64,000 bases of DNA. Origin: Rikenellaceae bacterium. GTDB taxonomy: Bacteria; Bacteroidota; Bacteroidia; Bacteroidales; Rikenellaceae. The notes under the pieces are model-generated. The model had not been told where the DNA came from and did not search any database. It saw nothing but the letters and a program-made list of their open reading frames with translations. This document shows, one piece after another, positions 34,284-41,378 of this stretch. The stretch spans positions 1 to 64,000 of the forward strand of contig SUZW01000002.1 of the NCBI GenBank assembly GCA_015059685.1. Reading direction: 5' to 3'. The first letter of the stretch is position 1. Each line of letters opens with the position of its first letter. Position numbers and translations under genes: made by a program.

Positions 34284-35084
34284 CTATTTGAAAATATCGT
34301 TCAGCAGTGCAGCCAAGCGGAAGCCGGCACGAGCCAAGCAGAGATCCTGTACAGGCTCCAAGCCATTCACAGCCTCCAACGATAGTTCACAGTCGGGGCT
34401 GGCCCAACGATAGACCAAGATGCATTGGCGAGCCATATCTACGGCCCAGATACGAGGGTTGCCCTTCGAGAGCATATCCTTGTGTTTGCCGTGACATATC
34501 TCCAACTCTTCACCATAGAGTGCTGGTGAGAAACCGGGGTGACGACCAATCCAGAAGCCACTCCAAAAACGCTTCCACGAGTAGTCTGTGAGTCTGTGAG
34601 CCTTGCCACTCTTGCCATTCGAGAGCTTGATGTTGAAGCTGTGCAACGAAGCAGGCACACCCTCGATTTGGATATTCGAGATATCGTGCATATCCGAAAC
34701 CAGGTGTATCACGGTGAGCAGAGATGCTCGCACCAACGAGTCGCTCTGATTTGCTCGATCACGCAATACGGCCGTTGCACGCTCAATCTGCACTATGGCA
34801 TCGTTCTCGTTGGAGGTCATAGAGCGAAGGTTGCGAGCTACGGCAACTCTATGCCACTTGGCGGTATGCTGCGCCTTGCCCTCTCTGCGAAGGCTGTGCA
34901 GCCATTGTGTATTTTCTGTTATCGAACCCCCAAGTATCGCCTCGGTCTGGCTCTTTGCTGCAGGGGTGAGGTGGCGGGCTGCAAGCTCGGCTATCGAGCG
35001 GCTCGACTTGTCGTTCCACGCTTGTGCTACGGATGCCACAACGAGGGCACACGCCACGATGATATATTTAAGTGTTGTCTTCAT
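34284..35084 (-). CDS. S1/P1 nuclease-like protein, divergent (pair 3, second gene)
   Basis: 266 residues from the ATG at 35084 (MKTTLKYIIVACALVVASVA, signal peptide, then Trp1). Position 6 is Ser (WNDKSS). Asp45 is absent, His60 is kept (AKWHRV), His116 and Asp120 are kept (IHLVSDMH), His126 is Asn (SN) and His149/Asp153 are replaced by RLTDYSWKRFW. It is partly depleted of ligands, so activity is doubtful. It shares the NIQIEG motif and the RLAALLNDIFK end with the other array members. Fifteen bp after the canonical gene at 35100. Confidence 0.78.
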   Translation of the reverse strand: MKTTLKYIIVACALVVASVAQAWNDKSSRSIAELAARHLTPAAKSQTEAILGGSITENTQWLHSLRREGKAQHTAKWHRVAVARNLRSMTSNENDAIVQIERATAVLRDRANQSDSLVRASLLTVIHLVSDMHDISNIQIEGVPASLHSFNIKLSNGKSGKAHRLTDYSWKRFWSGFWIGRHPGFSPALYGEELEICHGKHKDMLSKGNPRIWAVDMARQCILVYRWASPDCELSLEAVNGLEPVQDLCLARAGFRLAALLNDIFK

Positions 35085-35099
35085 CTCGTACAAAATCTT

Positions 35100-35888
35100 T
35101 TATTTGAAAATCTTGTTCAGTGTGGCAGCCAAGCGATATGCAGCCTTCAGCGCACGCTCGTCGGCATACTTAAGAATGTGTGCCTGCTCCTCCTTCGGAA
35201 GATTACCAATCTCCATGTTGGCAGGTGTGAGCTGGTAGGACTCGTGAGCAGCCTCAACACACTCCTCGCCCCATGTCTTTGGGGCACCCTTTATATAGGC
35301 CTTTGCCTCCTTCGGGGTGAGCTTATCAACCTCCTGGTAGTAGCGAAGCATCGACCAATCTTTGCGGTACATATTGAGAATACCATCCCAATAGGCGTGT
35401 ATCGACATCTTCTTGCCCTTGTTGCGTACCGAGTAGTTGTACTGCGGGAAGTTTCTGCGTGGGAAGTTGATGTGTACCGGAGTGTGGAAGTCGGGTATCA
35501 TGTGTATCAGGTATATTATGTTCTGACGCACGGTCGAGTCGGGGAGATTTTTGTACTTCTTCATCTCCTTGATGATACGCTCGGTGTGGATAAGTCCCTG
35601 ACCGTGACCACGAGGTGCAGGATCTATCTTTCCGGCATGGTCGGTTTTGATGCCGTGCCAGAAGTTTGTTGGCTGGAAGATACCGACATTACGGTAGTGG
35701 TCCATCCAAACAGAGTAGTATGCCAACGAGTGGTTGAGGTAGCGACGACACTCCTCTTTTGCCTTTGGAGTGAGGTGCTGCTCGGCAACATAGGCTATAG
35801 CCTCGTGTCCGAAGCTGTTCCACGCAAATGCCGAGTGCGACAGGGCAAGAGCTGCAACAGCGAGTGTGAGTCTCTTAAAAAGTTTCAT
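35100..35888 (-). CDS. S1/P1 nuclease family enzyme (pair 3, first gene)
   Basis: 262 residues, signal peptide ending SHSAFA then mature Trp1. Complete ligand set: WNSFGH (Trp1, His6), VWMDHY (Asp45), FWHGIK (His60), IHMIPDFHTPVH (His116, Asp120, His126) and HAYWD (His149, Asp153). A Gly before Asp120 in most family members is Pro here. Basic, Lys-rich mid-region (RNKGKKMS). Likely a zinc-dependent secreted nuclease or phosphodiesterase. In an array with gaps of 15 bp on either side. Confidence 0.84.
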   Translation of the reverse strand: MKLFKRLTLAVAALALSHSAFAWNSFGHEAIAYVAEQHLTPKAKEECRRYLNHSLAYYSVWMDHYRNVGIFQPTNFWHGIKTDHAGKIDPAPRGHGQGLIHTERIIKEMKKYKNLPDSTVRQNIIYLIHMIPDFHTPVHINFPRRNFPQYNYSVRNKGKKMSIHAYWDGILNMYRKDWSMLRYYQEVDKLTPKEAKAYIKGAPKTWGEECVEAAHESYQLTPANMEIGNLPKEEQAHILKYADERALKAAYRLAATLNKIFK

Positions 35889-35903
35889 TTTCTCTATAGT
35901 TTT

Positions 35904-36707
35904 TTATTTTGTTGCAAAAATATCGTTCAGCAGCATTGCAATACGACTACCTGCACGGGCCATATTTCGCTCGTGGAACATCTCCAAGCGGTTGAACTCC
36001 TCCATGCGGATTACGACACCTTCTGCGAAGATCTCGCTGAGCAGCGACTTGGCCTCACCTGCAACCTCCATTGTCCAATCCGTAGGTGTGCCGTTTGCAA
36101 AACCTGCAAGGTCTTCACGGAAGCAGTGCATCACCTCACCGGCATAGTCCTGTGGCGAGAATACGCTACGGCGAGATGAGTAGCTGTTCTCCCAAAGTTT
36201 CTTCCAGTTGCCCTTGCTGTAGCGCGACCTTTTGCCTGTGCGGTTGTTCCATATCGAGAAGTTGAAGCCCGAGTAGGTGCGATCGAAGCCCTCTATGCGG
36301 ATATTCGATATGCAGTGTATATCGCTCACGAGGTTCACAAGTATCAGGATGTTGCGTCGCACCTCGGCCTCAGGCAGCGAGGCACGGTTGCGAAGAGCCG
36401 TCACGGCATTCTCGATCTGCGTGATGGCGTTAGCATCGTTGTCAAGCATAGGGTAGAGGGTGTTATATACCTCTACATAGTGCCACTCGCTGCTCATCAT
36501 CTCGCGCTTCTCCTTGCGCTCCTTGACGAGGAAGTTGGCATTCTCCAAGAGTGGTGTCGAGATTACTGCAGTGATGTTATTTCGAGCCTCCTCCGACAGA
36601 TGCTTCGAGGCTATCTCGGCTATAGCCGCTGCTGCTCGATCCGACCATGCAAAGGCCGAAGATGCCGAGCCCAAAAGTATAACTAAAAGAATATATATGC
36701 GTTTCAT
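35904..36707 (-). CDS. S1/P1 nuclease-like protein, divergent (pair 2, second gene)
   Basis: 267 residues with a signal peptide (ending ASSAFA) and mature Trp1. Position 6 is Ala (WSDRAA), Asp45 is missing, His60 is kept (SEWHYV), His116 is Asn (VNLVSD), Asp120 is kept, His126 is Asn (CISN), and the last pair is replaced by RYSKGNWKKLW. Not expected to bind the full zinc cluster. Shares NIRIEG and a LLNDIF end with its relatives. The start codon ATG 36707 directly follows a 9-bp gap after the canonical gene. Confidence 0.78.
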   Translation of the reverse strand: MKRIYILLVILLGSASSAFAWSDRAAAAIAEIASKHLSEEARNNITAVISTPLLENANFLVKERKEKREMMSSEWHYVEVYNTLYPMLDNDANAITQIENAVTALRNRASLPEAEVRRNILILVNLVSDIHCISNIRIEGFDRTYSGFNFSIWNNRTGKRSRYSKGNWKKLWENSYSSRRSVFSPQDYAGEVMHCFREDLAGFANGTPTDWTMEVAGEAKSLLSEIFAEGVVIRMEEFNRLEMFHERNMARAGSRIAMLLNDIFATK

Positions 36708-36716
36708 AGTGTTCGT

Positions 36717-37526
36717 TTATTTGAAAATTTCGTTTAGTATAGCGGCCAATCGGTAACCTCCTTTGGCAACCAAATAGTCGGCATAGTCCCATATCTCTTG
36801 GCGCTTCTCTTCGCTTATCTTGGCGATATCCATACCTCGAGGCATTATGTCGTAGAGCTTCACAGCATCCTTGATGCAGTCACGACCCCAATCTATCTCG
36901 TCGCCCTGCATCGCCTTCTTGCGCTCCTCCTCCGAGAAGGTGTCGGTGACCTCGAGGTATTGCTCCATGGTCCAGCCTCTACGGCCGAGCTGCCAGCCAA
37001 TGCCGTCCCAGAAGTTGTGCAGACGGAGCGTCTTGCCCTTCTTCTTGATGTCATAGCGGTTGAACTCCGAAGTCTCTTCATACCTTGGCTCGAACGACAA
37101 CGGGAACGCCACATGCACAGGGCAGTGTATCTCGCCCACGGTGTGGATGAGGTAGCGGATGTTGTCGGCAACAATCGAGTCGTTCATCATAAGGTGCTTG
37201 CCATCCTTCATCTCTTCGCGTACTCGCTTAATCATAGCCATGGCGCCACGCTCGTGTGTCGATGGTTCATTCGCCTCGGTGACATAGAGTCCGTGCCATG
37301 CACGGCTCGCCTTGAAGCCCTCGCAGTAGCGGATGTGGTCCATCCACGGGCCGTAGTAGGCGAGAGAGTGACGAAGGTAGTGGTCGCACCACTTCTTTGC
37401 CTCGGGTGTAAGGTGTCGGGTAGCAACATAACCCACGGTGGAGTGCTGAGGGGCTCCCCAGGCCGATGCCTCGAAAGCAATAAATGCCGAGGCAATGGTC
37501 AAAATGATAAGTTTTGCTCTTTTCAT
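36717..37526 (-). CDS. S1/P1 nuclease family enzyme (pair 2, first gene)
   Basis: 269 residues, signal peptide ending AFEASA then mature Trp1. Ligands: WGAPQH (Trp1, His6), PWMDHI (Asp45), AWHGLY (His60), IHTVGEIHCPVH (His116, Glu in place of Asp120, His126) and HNFWD (His149, Asp153). The Asp120 to Glu change touches a residue that bridges zinc ions, so activity may be tuned or reduced. Otherwise it resembles the other canonical copies. It lies 28 bp after the divergent gene of pair 1. Confidence 0.82.
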   Translation of the reverse strand: MKRAKLIILTIASAFIAFEASAWGAPQHSTVGYVATRHLTPEAKKWCDHYLRHSLAYYGPWMDHIRYCEGFKASRAWHGLYVTEANEPSTHERGAMAMIKRVREEMKDGKHLMMNDSIVADNIRYLIHTVGEIHCPVHVAFPLSFEPRYEETSEFNRYDIKKKGKTLRLHNFWDGIGWQLGRRGWTMEQYLEVTDTFSEEERKKAMQGDEIDWGRDCIKDAVKLYDIMPRGMDIAKISEEKRQEIWDYADYLVAKGGYRLAAILNEIFK

Positions 37527-37554
37527 ACTATTGTTTTTTAGGTTTATAAATAAT

Positions 37555-38319
37555 CTATTTTAGAGATTTGTTCAGCAGATATGCCAAGCGGTAGATAGCA
37601 CGATACATACACTCGTCGTGCATCTCCTCCAACGGCAACAGAGCGTCGAGGTTTATCTCCGCACCCTCGTGGCAGTACGAGTGTATGGAGCGTATCTCAC
37701 GACCTATCTCCTCAACCCACTTGCGAGGGTTGCCACCGATGTAGCTCTTGGCCTTGCCTCGTGTGGCAATGTCGATATCGGTGCAGTACATATCGACCGA
37801 GAAGGCGCTATGACGACCCGGGAACAACTTTGTCCAGAGTCGTTGCCAGGTGAGTTTCGTGAGCTTGAAGCGAGGATTTGTCCTCTCGCGACCGTTGTTG
37901 TGGTAGAACTCGAAGTCGCCATCTATGAGCCCCTCGATTTTGATATTCGCAGGTGAGTGTATATCCACAATGTGGTAGATAGCGATAAGGAGCGACTTCT
38001 TCTTGTTCTCGTCGCTGTAGGCATCGAAGTTGTCGAGTGCGAAGAGCGCATTTTCGAGGCGCACCACCGCATCCTCCAACTCTCGTGTTACGGAGCGACC
38101 CTCGGTGTTGAGTGTTGTCGTCTTGCGCTCCTTCTGGAATTCAACTTCGCTCAATGGCTTGCCGAGTACGGCAACAATCTCCTCCTTGGCAGGTTTGGTG
38201 AGGCGTTGCTCGACAGCCTTGAGTATAGCCTTGTGCGTTATCTCGCACCAGGCGAAGGCCTCATTGCTCGAGAGAGCAAGGAGGAGCATAAGTACCAATG
38301 TCTTGATATAGTGTTTCAT
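37555..38319 (-). CDS. S1/P1 nuclease-like protein, divergent (pair 1, second gene)
   Basis: 254 residues with a signal peptide (ending SNEAFA) and mature Trp1. His6 is kept (WCEITH), unlike the other divergent copies, but Asp45 and His60 are missing. The next block reads YHIVDIHSPAN, so Asp120 is kept, His116 may be shifted by one residue and His126 is Asn. The His149/Asp153 region is RFKLTKLTWQRLW. It appears the least decayed at its N-terminus and may be closest to the ancestor of the divergent group. Second gene of the eight in transcription order. Confidence 0.76.
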   Translation of the reverse strand: MKHYIKTLVLMLLLALSSNEAFAWCEITHKAILKAVEQRLTKPAKEEIVAVLGKPLSEVEFQKERKTTTLNTEGRSVTRELEDAVVRLENALFALDNFDAYSDENKKKSLLIAIYHIVDIHSPANIKIEGLIDGDFEFYHNNGRERTNPRFKLTKLTWQRLWTKLFPGRHSAFSVDMYCTDIDIATRGKAKSYIGGNPRKWVEEIGREIRSIHSYCHEGAEINLDALLPLEEMHDECMYRAIYRLAYLLNKSLK

Positions 38320-38343
38320 CGTCTAAAAGTGAGTTTGCGGTTA

Positions 38344-39165
38344 CTATTTGAAAATCTCGTTCAGGATGTGAGCAAGACGGAGGCCTCCGTTGCGGTGCAT
38401 CTCTATCGAAATCTCCTTCATACGCTCCTTGTTCTTCTTGGGCAGGTCGTTGTATTCGGTGTCGGGCGAGAGCAACGAGTAGGTCTCACGCAATACGGGG
38501 AAGTTGTTGCGCAGCCACTCCTCGGGCTCACCCTTGCAGATCTGCTTTATCTCCTTTGCCGAGAGCGTGCTGCAATACTCACGATAGAAGTCGTCGGAGT
38601 ACATGCCCTTGTGGAAACGACGGAACGCTTTGTCCCAGAAGCCGTGGTAGCGTGCAGCCTCGCCATCTACGGTGAATGGGAACTGCTTGTGCTCGATAAA
38701 GAAGGTGTGTGACGGGCAGTGCAGGTCACCTACCATGTGTACGATGAGCTTGATATTCAACGCCACGAGCGAGTCGCTCATATTGCGGTAGCCACCCTTG
38801 CTCATCTCCTTGCGCATACGGTTGAGTTGGAAGATAAGGTGCTCCTCGGGGGTCTTTGGGTAGGAGAAACCCACAACATCGCCGCCATCATCGGGTGGAA
38901 CGAGTTTGTCATCTACGACACCCACTGCGTGCCAGCGTGCTGTGCAGTGGAGCTCCTTGGTGTAGCGGATATGGTCCATCCACGAGCCGTAGTAGGCGAG
39001 TGTATGGCCGAGGTATTGCTCACACAGCTTGCGAGTCTTGGGCGTGAGTTGCCTGTCGGCAATGTGCGCCACGGTGCAGTGTCCTCGATTGCTCCACGCT
39101 GCGGCCTCGAGTGGGGTGCCGAGCGCAAGCACAAGAGCGACAACGGTAAAGATAATCTTCTTCAT
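38344..39165 (-). CDS. S1/P1 nuclease family enzyme (pair 1, first gene)
   Basis: 273 residues, signal peptide ending PLEAAA then mature Trp1. Complete ligand set: WSNRGH (Trp1, His6), SWMDHI (Asp45), RWHAVG (His60), VHMVGDLHCPSH (His116, Asp120, His126) and HGFWD (His149, Asp153). First gene of the array. No TAnnTTTG promoter is visible in the 45 bp before it, so it may be read from the dtd or RluA-type genes upstream. Predicted secreted zinc nuclease; substrate unknown. Confidence 0.84.
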   Translation of the reverse strand: MKKIIFTVVALVLALGTPLEAAAWSNRGHCTVAHIADRQLTPKTRKLCEQYLGHTLAYYGSWMDHIRYTKELHCTARWHAVGVVDDKLVPPDDGGDVVGFSYPKTPEEHLIFQLNRMRKEMSKGGYRNMSDSLVALNIKLIVHMVGDLHCPSHTFFIEHKQFPFTVDGEAARYHGFWDKAFRRFHKGMYSDDFYREYCSTLSAKEIKQICKGEPEEWLRNNFPVLRETYSLLSPDTEYNDLPKKNKERMKEISIEMHRNGGLRLAHILNEIFK

Positions 39166-39210
39166 ATTGTAGTTTTTTAAGTTTTTGTTGTATGTAGCGT
39201 CGTATCTCCT

Positions 39211-39663
39211 CTATTCTCTATTTCTCGAGTCGATGCATATCGTTACGGGTCCATCATTCACGAGCGACACTTGCATATCTGCTCCAAACTCTCCGTGTGC
39301 CACCTCCTTGCCGAGTGTAGCCGAGAGTCGCTCCAGGAACCTCTCGTACATCGGGCGCGATACGGGCTCGGGTGCCGAGCGTATATACGAGGGGCGGTTA
39401 CCCTTCTTGGTCGAGGCGTAGAGCGTAAATTGCGATACCACCAACGCCTCGCCCCCGACTTGCCCTATGTCGAGGTTCATAACCCCATTCTCGTCGTCGA
39501 ATATGCGCAGTCGTGCCACCTTGCCACACAACCACTCGATGTCTGCATCCGTGTCTTCGGCCTCTACACCAAGGAGTATCATCAGCCCCTTGCCAATCTT
39601 GCCGACGCTGCGACCGGCGATGGTGACCTCACTCTGGGTAACTCTTTGTATTACGATACGCAT
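39211..39663 (-). CDS. dtd: D-aminoacyl-tRNA deacylase
   Basis: 150 residues, exact family length. MRIVIQRVTQSEVTIAGRSVG at the start, VSQFTLYASTKKGNRPSY (catalytic SQFTL) and the closing VSLVNDGPVTICIDS block (the NxGPVT motif appears as NDGPVT) identify Dtd, which removes D-amino acids from mischarged tRNA. It lies between the RluA-type gene and the S1/P1-like array on the same strand. Confidence 0.95.
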   Translation of the reverse strand: MRIVIQRVTQSEVTIAGRSVGKIGKGLMILLGVEAEDTDADIEWLCGKVARLRIFDDENGVMNLDIGQVGGEALVVSQFTLYASTKKGNRPSYIRSAPEPVSRPMYERFLERLSATLGKEVAHGEFGADMQVSLVNDGPVTICIDSRNRE

Positions 39664-39675
39664 AGTGGTAAAAAG

Positions 39676-40365
39676 TTAAGAGTTTTGCTCGAAGAATTGC
39701 CACAAATTGTCCTCTTTCGGCACGGGTGCTACGATTGTCACAGGCTCCTTGCGCACGGGGTGCGTGAACGAGAGCGTGCGTGAGTGGAGCGATATGCCGC
39801 CATTTGGGTTGGAGCGTTTTGCTCCATACTTCAAATCGCCCTTTATCGGGCAGCCTATCTTCGAGAGCTGTGAGCGTATCTGGTGGTGTCGGCCTGTGAG
39901 CAGCTCCACATCGAGGAGCGTGTAACGCTCGCTTGCCGCCACAACTTCGTAGTTGAGGCGAGCCTCCTTGGCCTCCTTGCGAGGGGTGTCGTAGGCGTGG
40001 GAGCGATTGCTCTTGCCGTCACGCAGGATGTAGTGGTGTAGCGACCCCTGCTCCTCGGCAGGTCGAGCCTCCACGATAGCCCAATAGTGCTTCGATATCT
40101 CGCCACGCTTGATCATCTCGTTGAGGCGCACCAACGCCTTCGAGGTCTTGGCAAAGAGTACCGCACCCGATACAGGGCGGTCTATGCGGTGTACCACACC
40201 GAGAAATACATCGTACGGCTTGTGGTCACGCACCTTTATAAAAGCTTTGATTTCGTTTTCAAGAGCGTCGTCTGTACCTCGGTCGGGCTGCACAAGGTCG
40301 CCCGCCCGCTTGTTCACAACGAGCAGGTGGTTATCTTCGTAGAGTATATCGTTTGGGTTAAACAT
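39676..40365 (-). CDS. RluA family pseudouridine synthase
   Basis: 229 residues. The catalytic block reads VVHRIDRPVSGAVLFAKTS (Asp in HRIDRPVSG), with GRHHQIRSQLSKIGCPIKGD near the C-terminus. The protein lacks an N-terminal S4 domain and begins at the catalytic domain, like short RluA/TruC-type members. It isomerises uridine in rRNA or tRNA; the site is not predictable. Twelve bp upstream of dtd. The four-helix-bundle element sits directly upstream of its start codon. Confidence 0.88.
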   Translation of the reverse strand: MFNPNDILYEDNHLLVVNKRAGDLVQPDRGTDDALENEIKAFIKVRDHKPYDVFLGVVHRIDRPVSGAVLFAKTSKALVRLNEMIKRGEISKHYWAIVEARPAEEQGSLHHYILRDGKSNRSHAYDTPRKEAKEARLNYEVVAASERYTLLDVELLTGRHHQIRSQLSKIGCPIKGDLKYGAKRSNPNGGISLHSRTLSFTHPVRKEPVTIVAPVPKEDNLWQFFEQNS

Positions 40366-40371
40366 CTATTC

Positions 40372-40401
40372 AGTGAGTAGTGAGTAGTGAGTAGTGAGTA
40401 G
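40372..40401. repeat. Left inverted array of element E (7-bp unit GAGTAGT)
   Basis: Thirty bp made of four repeats of the 7-bp unit GAGTAGT, starting AGTGAGTAGT. It is the perfect reverse complement of 40791-40820 and is followed by a T-run toward the gene between the two arms. It lies 6 bp from the RluA-type start codon. Confidence 0.9.
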
Positions 40402-40410
40402 TTTTTTCTT

Positions 40411-40764
40411 TTATTTTTTATTTTGTAGGGTTTTGGTTGATGCAACAATTAAGCGCATCAACTCTTGACAGTCAATATAAATGCTATCAAATTCACTTTT
40501 ACTTATATATTCGCTTTGATATAAGAGTTCTAACCAATATTCCGTTTCAGCGCACTCTTTTTGAGCAATAAACATTTTAGCAGTGAAGTCGGCTTTCGAT
40601 TGAGCAAAGGCGCATTCCTTCGCATTTGCGCCAATACTTGTTCCACAGCGTAGTAGTTGTTTTGAGAGTACATATTCGTGCTTTTGCTCATTGAGATATT
40701 TATGTAGTTTTACTATCCTCAACGCAAAAGTCTGACTCTTGTCCAATATAACACTATTTCCCAC
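40411..40764 (-). CDS. Four-helix-bundle protein (S23/TIGR02436-like)
   Basis: 117 residues. The pattern FALRIVKLHKYLNEQ, LSKQLLRCGTSIGANAKECAFAQSKADF and CAETEYWLELL is typical of the S23-type four-helix-bundle family, known from 23S rRNA intervening sequences and widespread as orphan genes in Bacteroidota; the fold also resembles Avd of diversity-generating retroelements. Molecular role unknown. The gene is visibly richer in A/T than its neighbours and sits between perfect 30-bp inverted arrays, which suggests a mobile cassette inserted between cdd and the RluA-type gene. Confidence 0.85.
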   Translation of the reverse strand: MGNSVILDKSQTFALRIVKLHKYLNEQKHEYVLSKQLLRCGTSIGANAKECAFAQSKADFTAKMFIAQKECAETEYWLELLYQSEYISKSEFDSIYIDCQELMRLIVASTKTLQNKK

Positions 40765-40790
40765 GATTACTCTATATCTGTTAAAAACAA

Positions 40791-40820
40791 CTACTCACTA
40801 CTCACTACTCACTACTCACT
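40791..40820. repeat. Right inverted array of element E
   Basis: Thirty bp, CTACTCA repeated four times plus CT, the exact reverse complement of 40372-40401. Element E as a whole spans 449 bp (40372-40820). It ends 5 bp before the cdd stop codon. Confidence 0.9.
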
Positions 40821-40825
40821 CAAAA

Positions 40826-41281
40826 TTATAGCTTGAATGTAAATGGAAGCAATAGCTCTGCGCTCTCGACTATCGAGGCCGAGCCGTTACCACTCATTAT
40901 TACCCGTATCGGTGAGCCCTGGCGACGCTCCACATCGAGGATGACCTGGCGGCAGCCACCGCAAGGGTAGCACTCTCGTTCCGAAGGCACCGATGCTATC
41001 GCCAACGCCTCGATGGGGTCGTCAGCATGGTTGGCCTCGGTGTAGTAGAGCACCGAACGCTCGGCACACAAGCCCGAAGGGAAGACCTCGCTCTCGGAGT
41101 TTGCACCATGCAAAATCTTGCCACTGCGCAGACGCACGGCAGCACCAACACGAAAGTTTGAATAGGAGGCATAAGCCTTTGCTGTAGCCTTTTGTGCTTC
41201 GGCAATAAGCTCTTGGTCGGCAACGGGCAGTTGCTCGATGCGCTCTGCATGAATGTACTTTAACTCTAAACTCTTCTCCAT
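40826..41281 (-). CDS. cdd: Cytidine deaminase
   Basis: 151 residues from the ATG at 41281; the longer in-frame start at 41314 falls in the promoter region. The zinc site is NSESEVFPSGLCAERSVLYY (ligand Cys and catalytic Glu in CAE) with PCGGCRQ. It deaminates cytidine and deoxycytidine in pyrimidine salvage. It has its own promoter upstream. Downstream sits the four-helix-bundle element. Confidence 0.93.
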   Translation of the reverse strand: MEKSLELKYIHAERIEQLPVADQELIAEAQKATAKAYASYSNFRVGAAVRLRSGKILHGANSESEVFPSGLCAERSVLYYTEANHADDPIEALAIASVPSERECYPCGGCRQVILDVERRQGSPIRVIMSGNGSASIVESAELLLPFTFKL

Positions 41282-41311
41282 AGTTTTCGCTTTTATAGGT
41301 ACATATCTTCG

Positions 41312-41343
41312 CAAATATAGTGATTATATCACTAACTTGCAAA
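41312..41343 (-). promoter_or_regulatory. Promoter of cdd
   Basis: On the minus strand TTTG (plus 41340-41343), a 20-bp spacer and TATATTTG (plus 41312-41319), 30 bp before the ATG at 41281. Confidence 0.7.
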
Positions 41344-41378
41344 ATATATACCCCGAAAAGTGCAAAAATTGCGCCCTT

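Noticed and set aside
34539..36179. Plus-strand open frame of 546 codons across three of the S1/P1-like genes
   Set aside because: It spans several real genes and their gaps on the other strand, with no promoter or motif; a shadow frame.
40372..40820. CRISPR-like array
   Set aside because: Units are 7 bp with no unique spacers and no cas genes; the arrangement is inverted around a gene.
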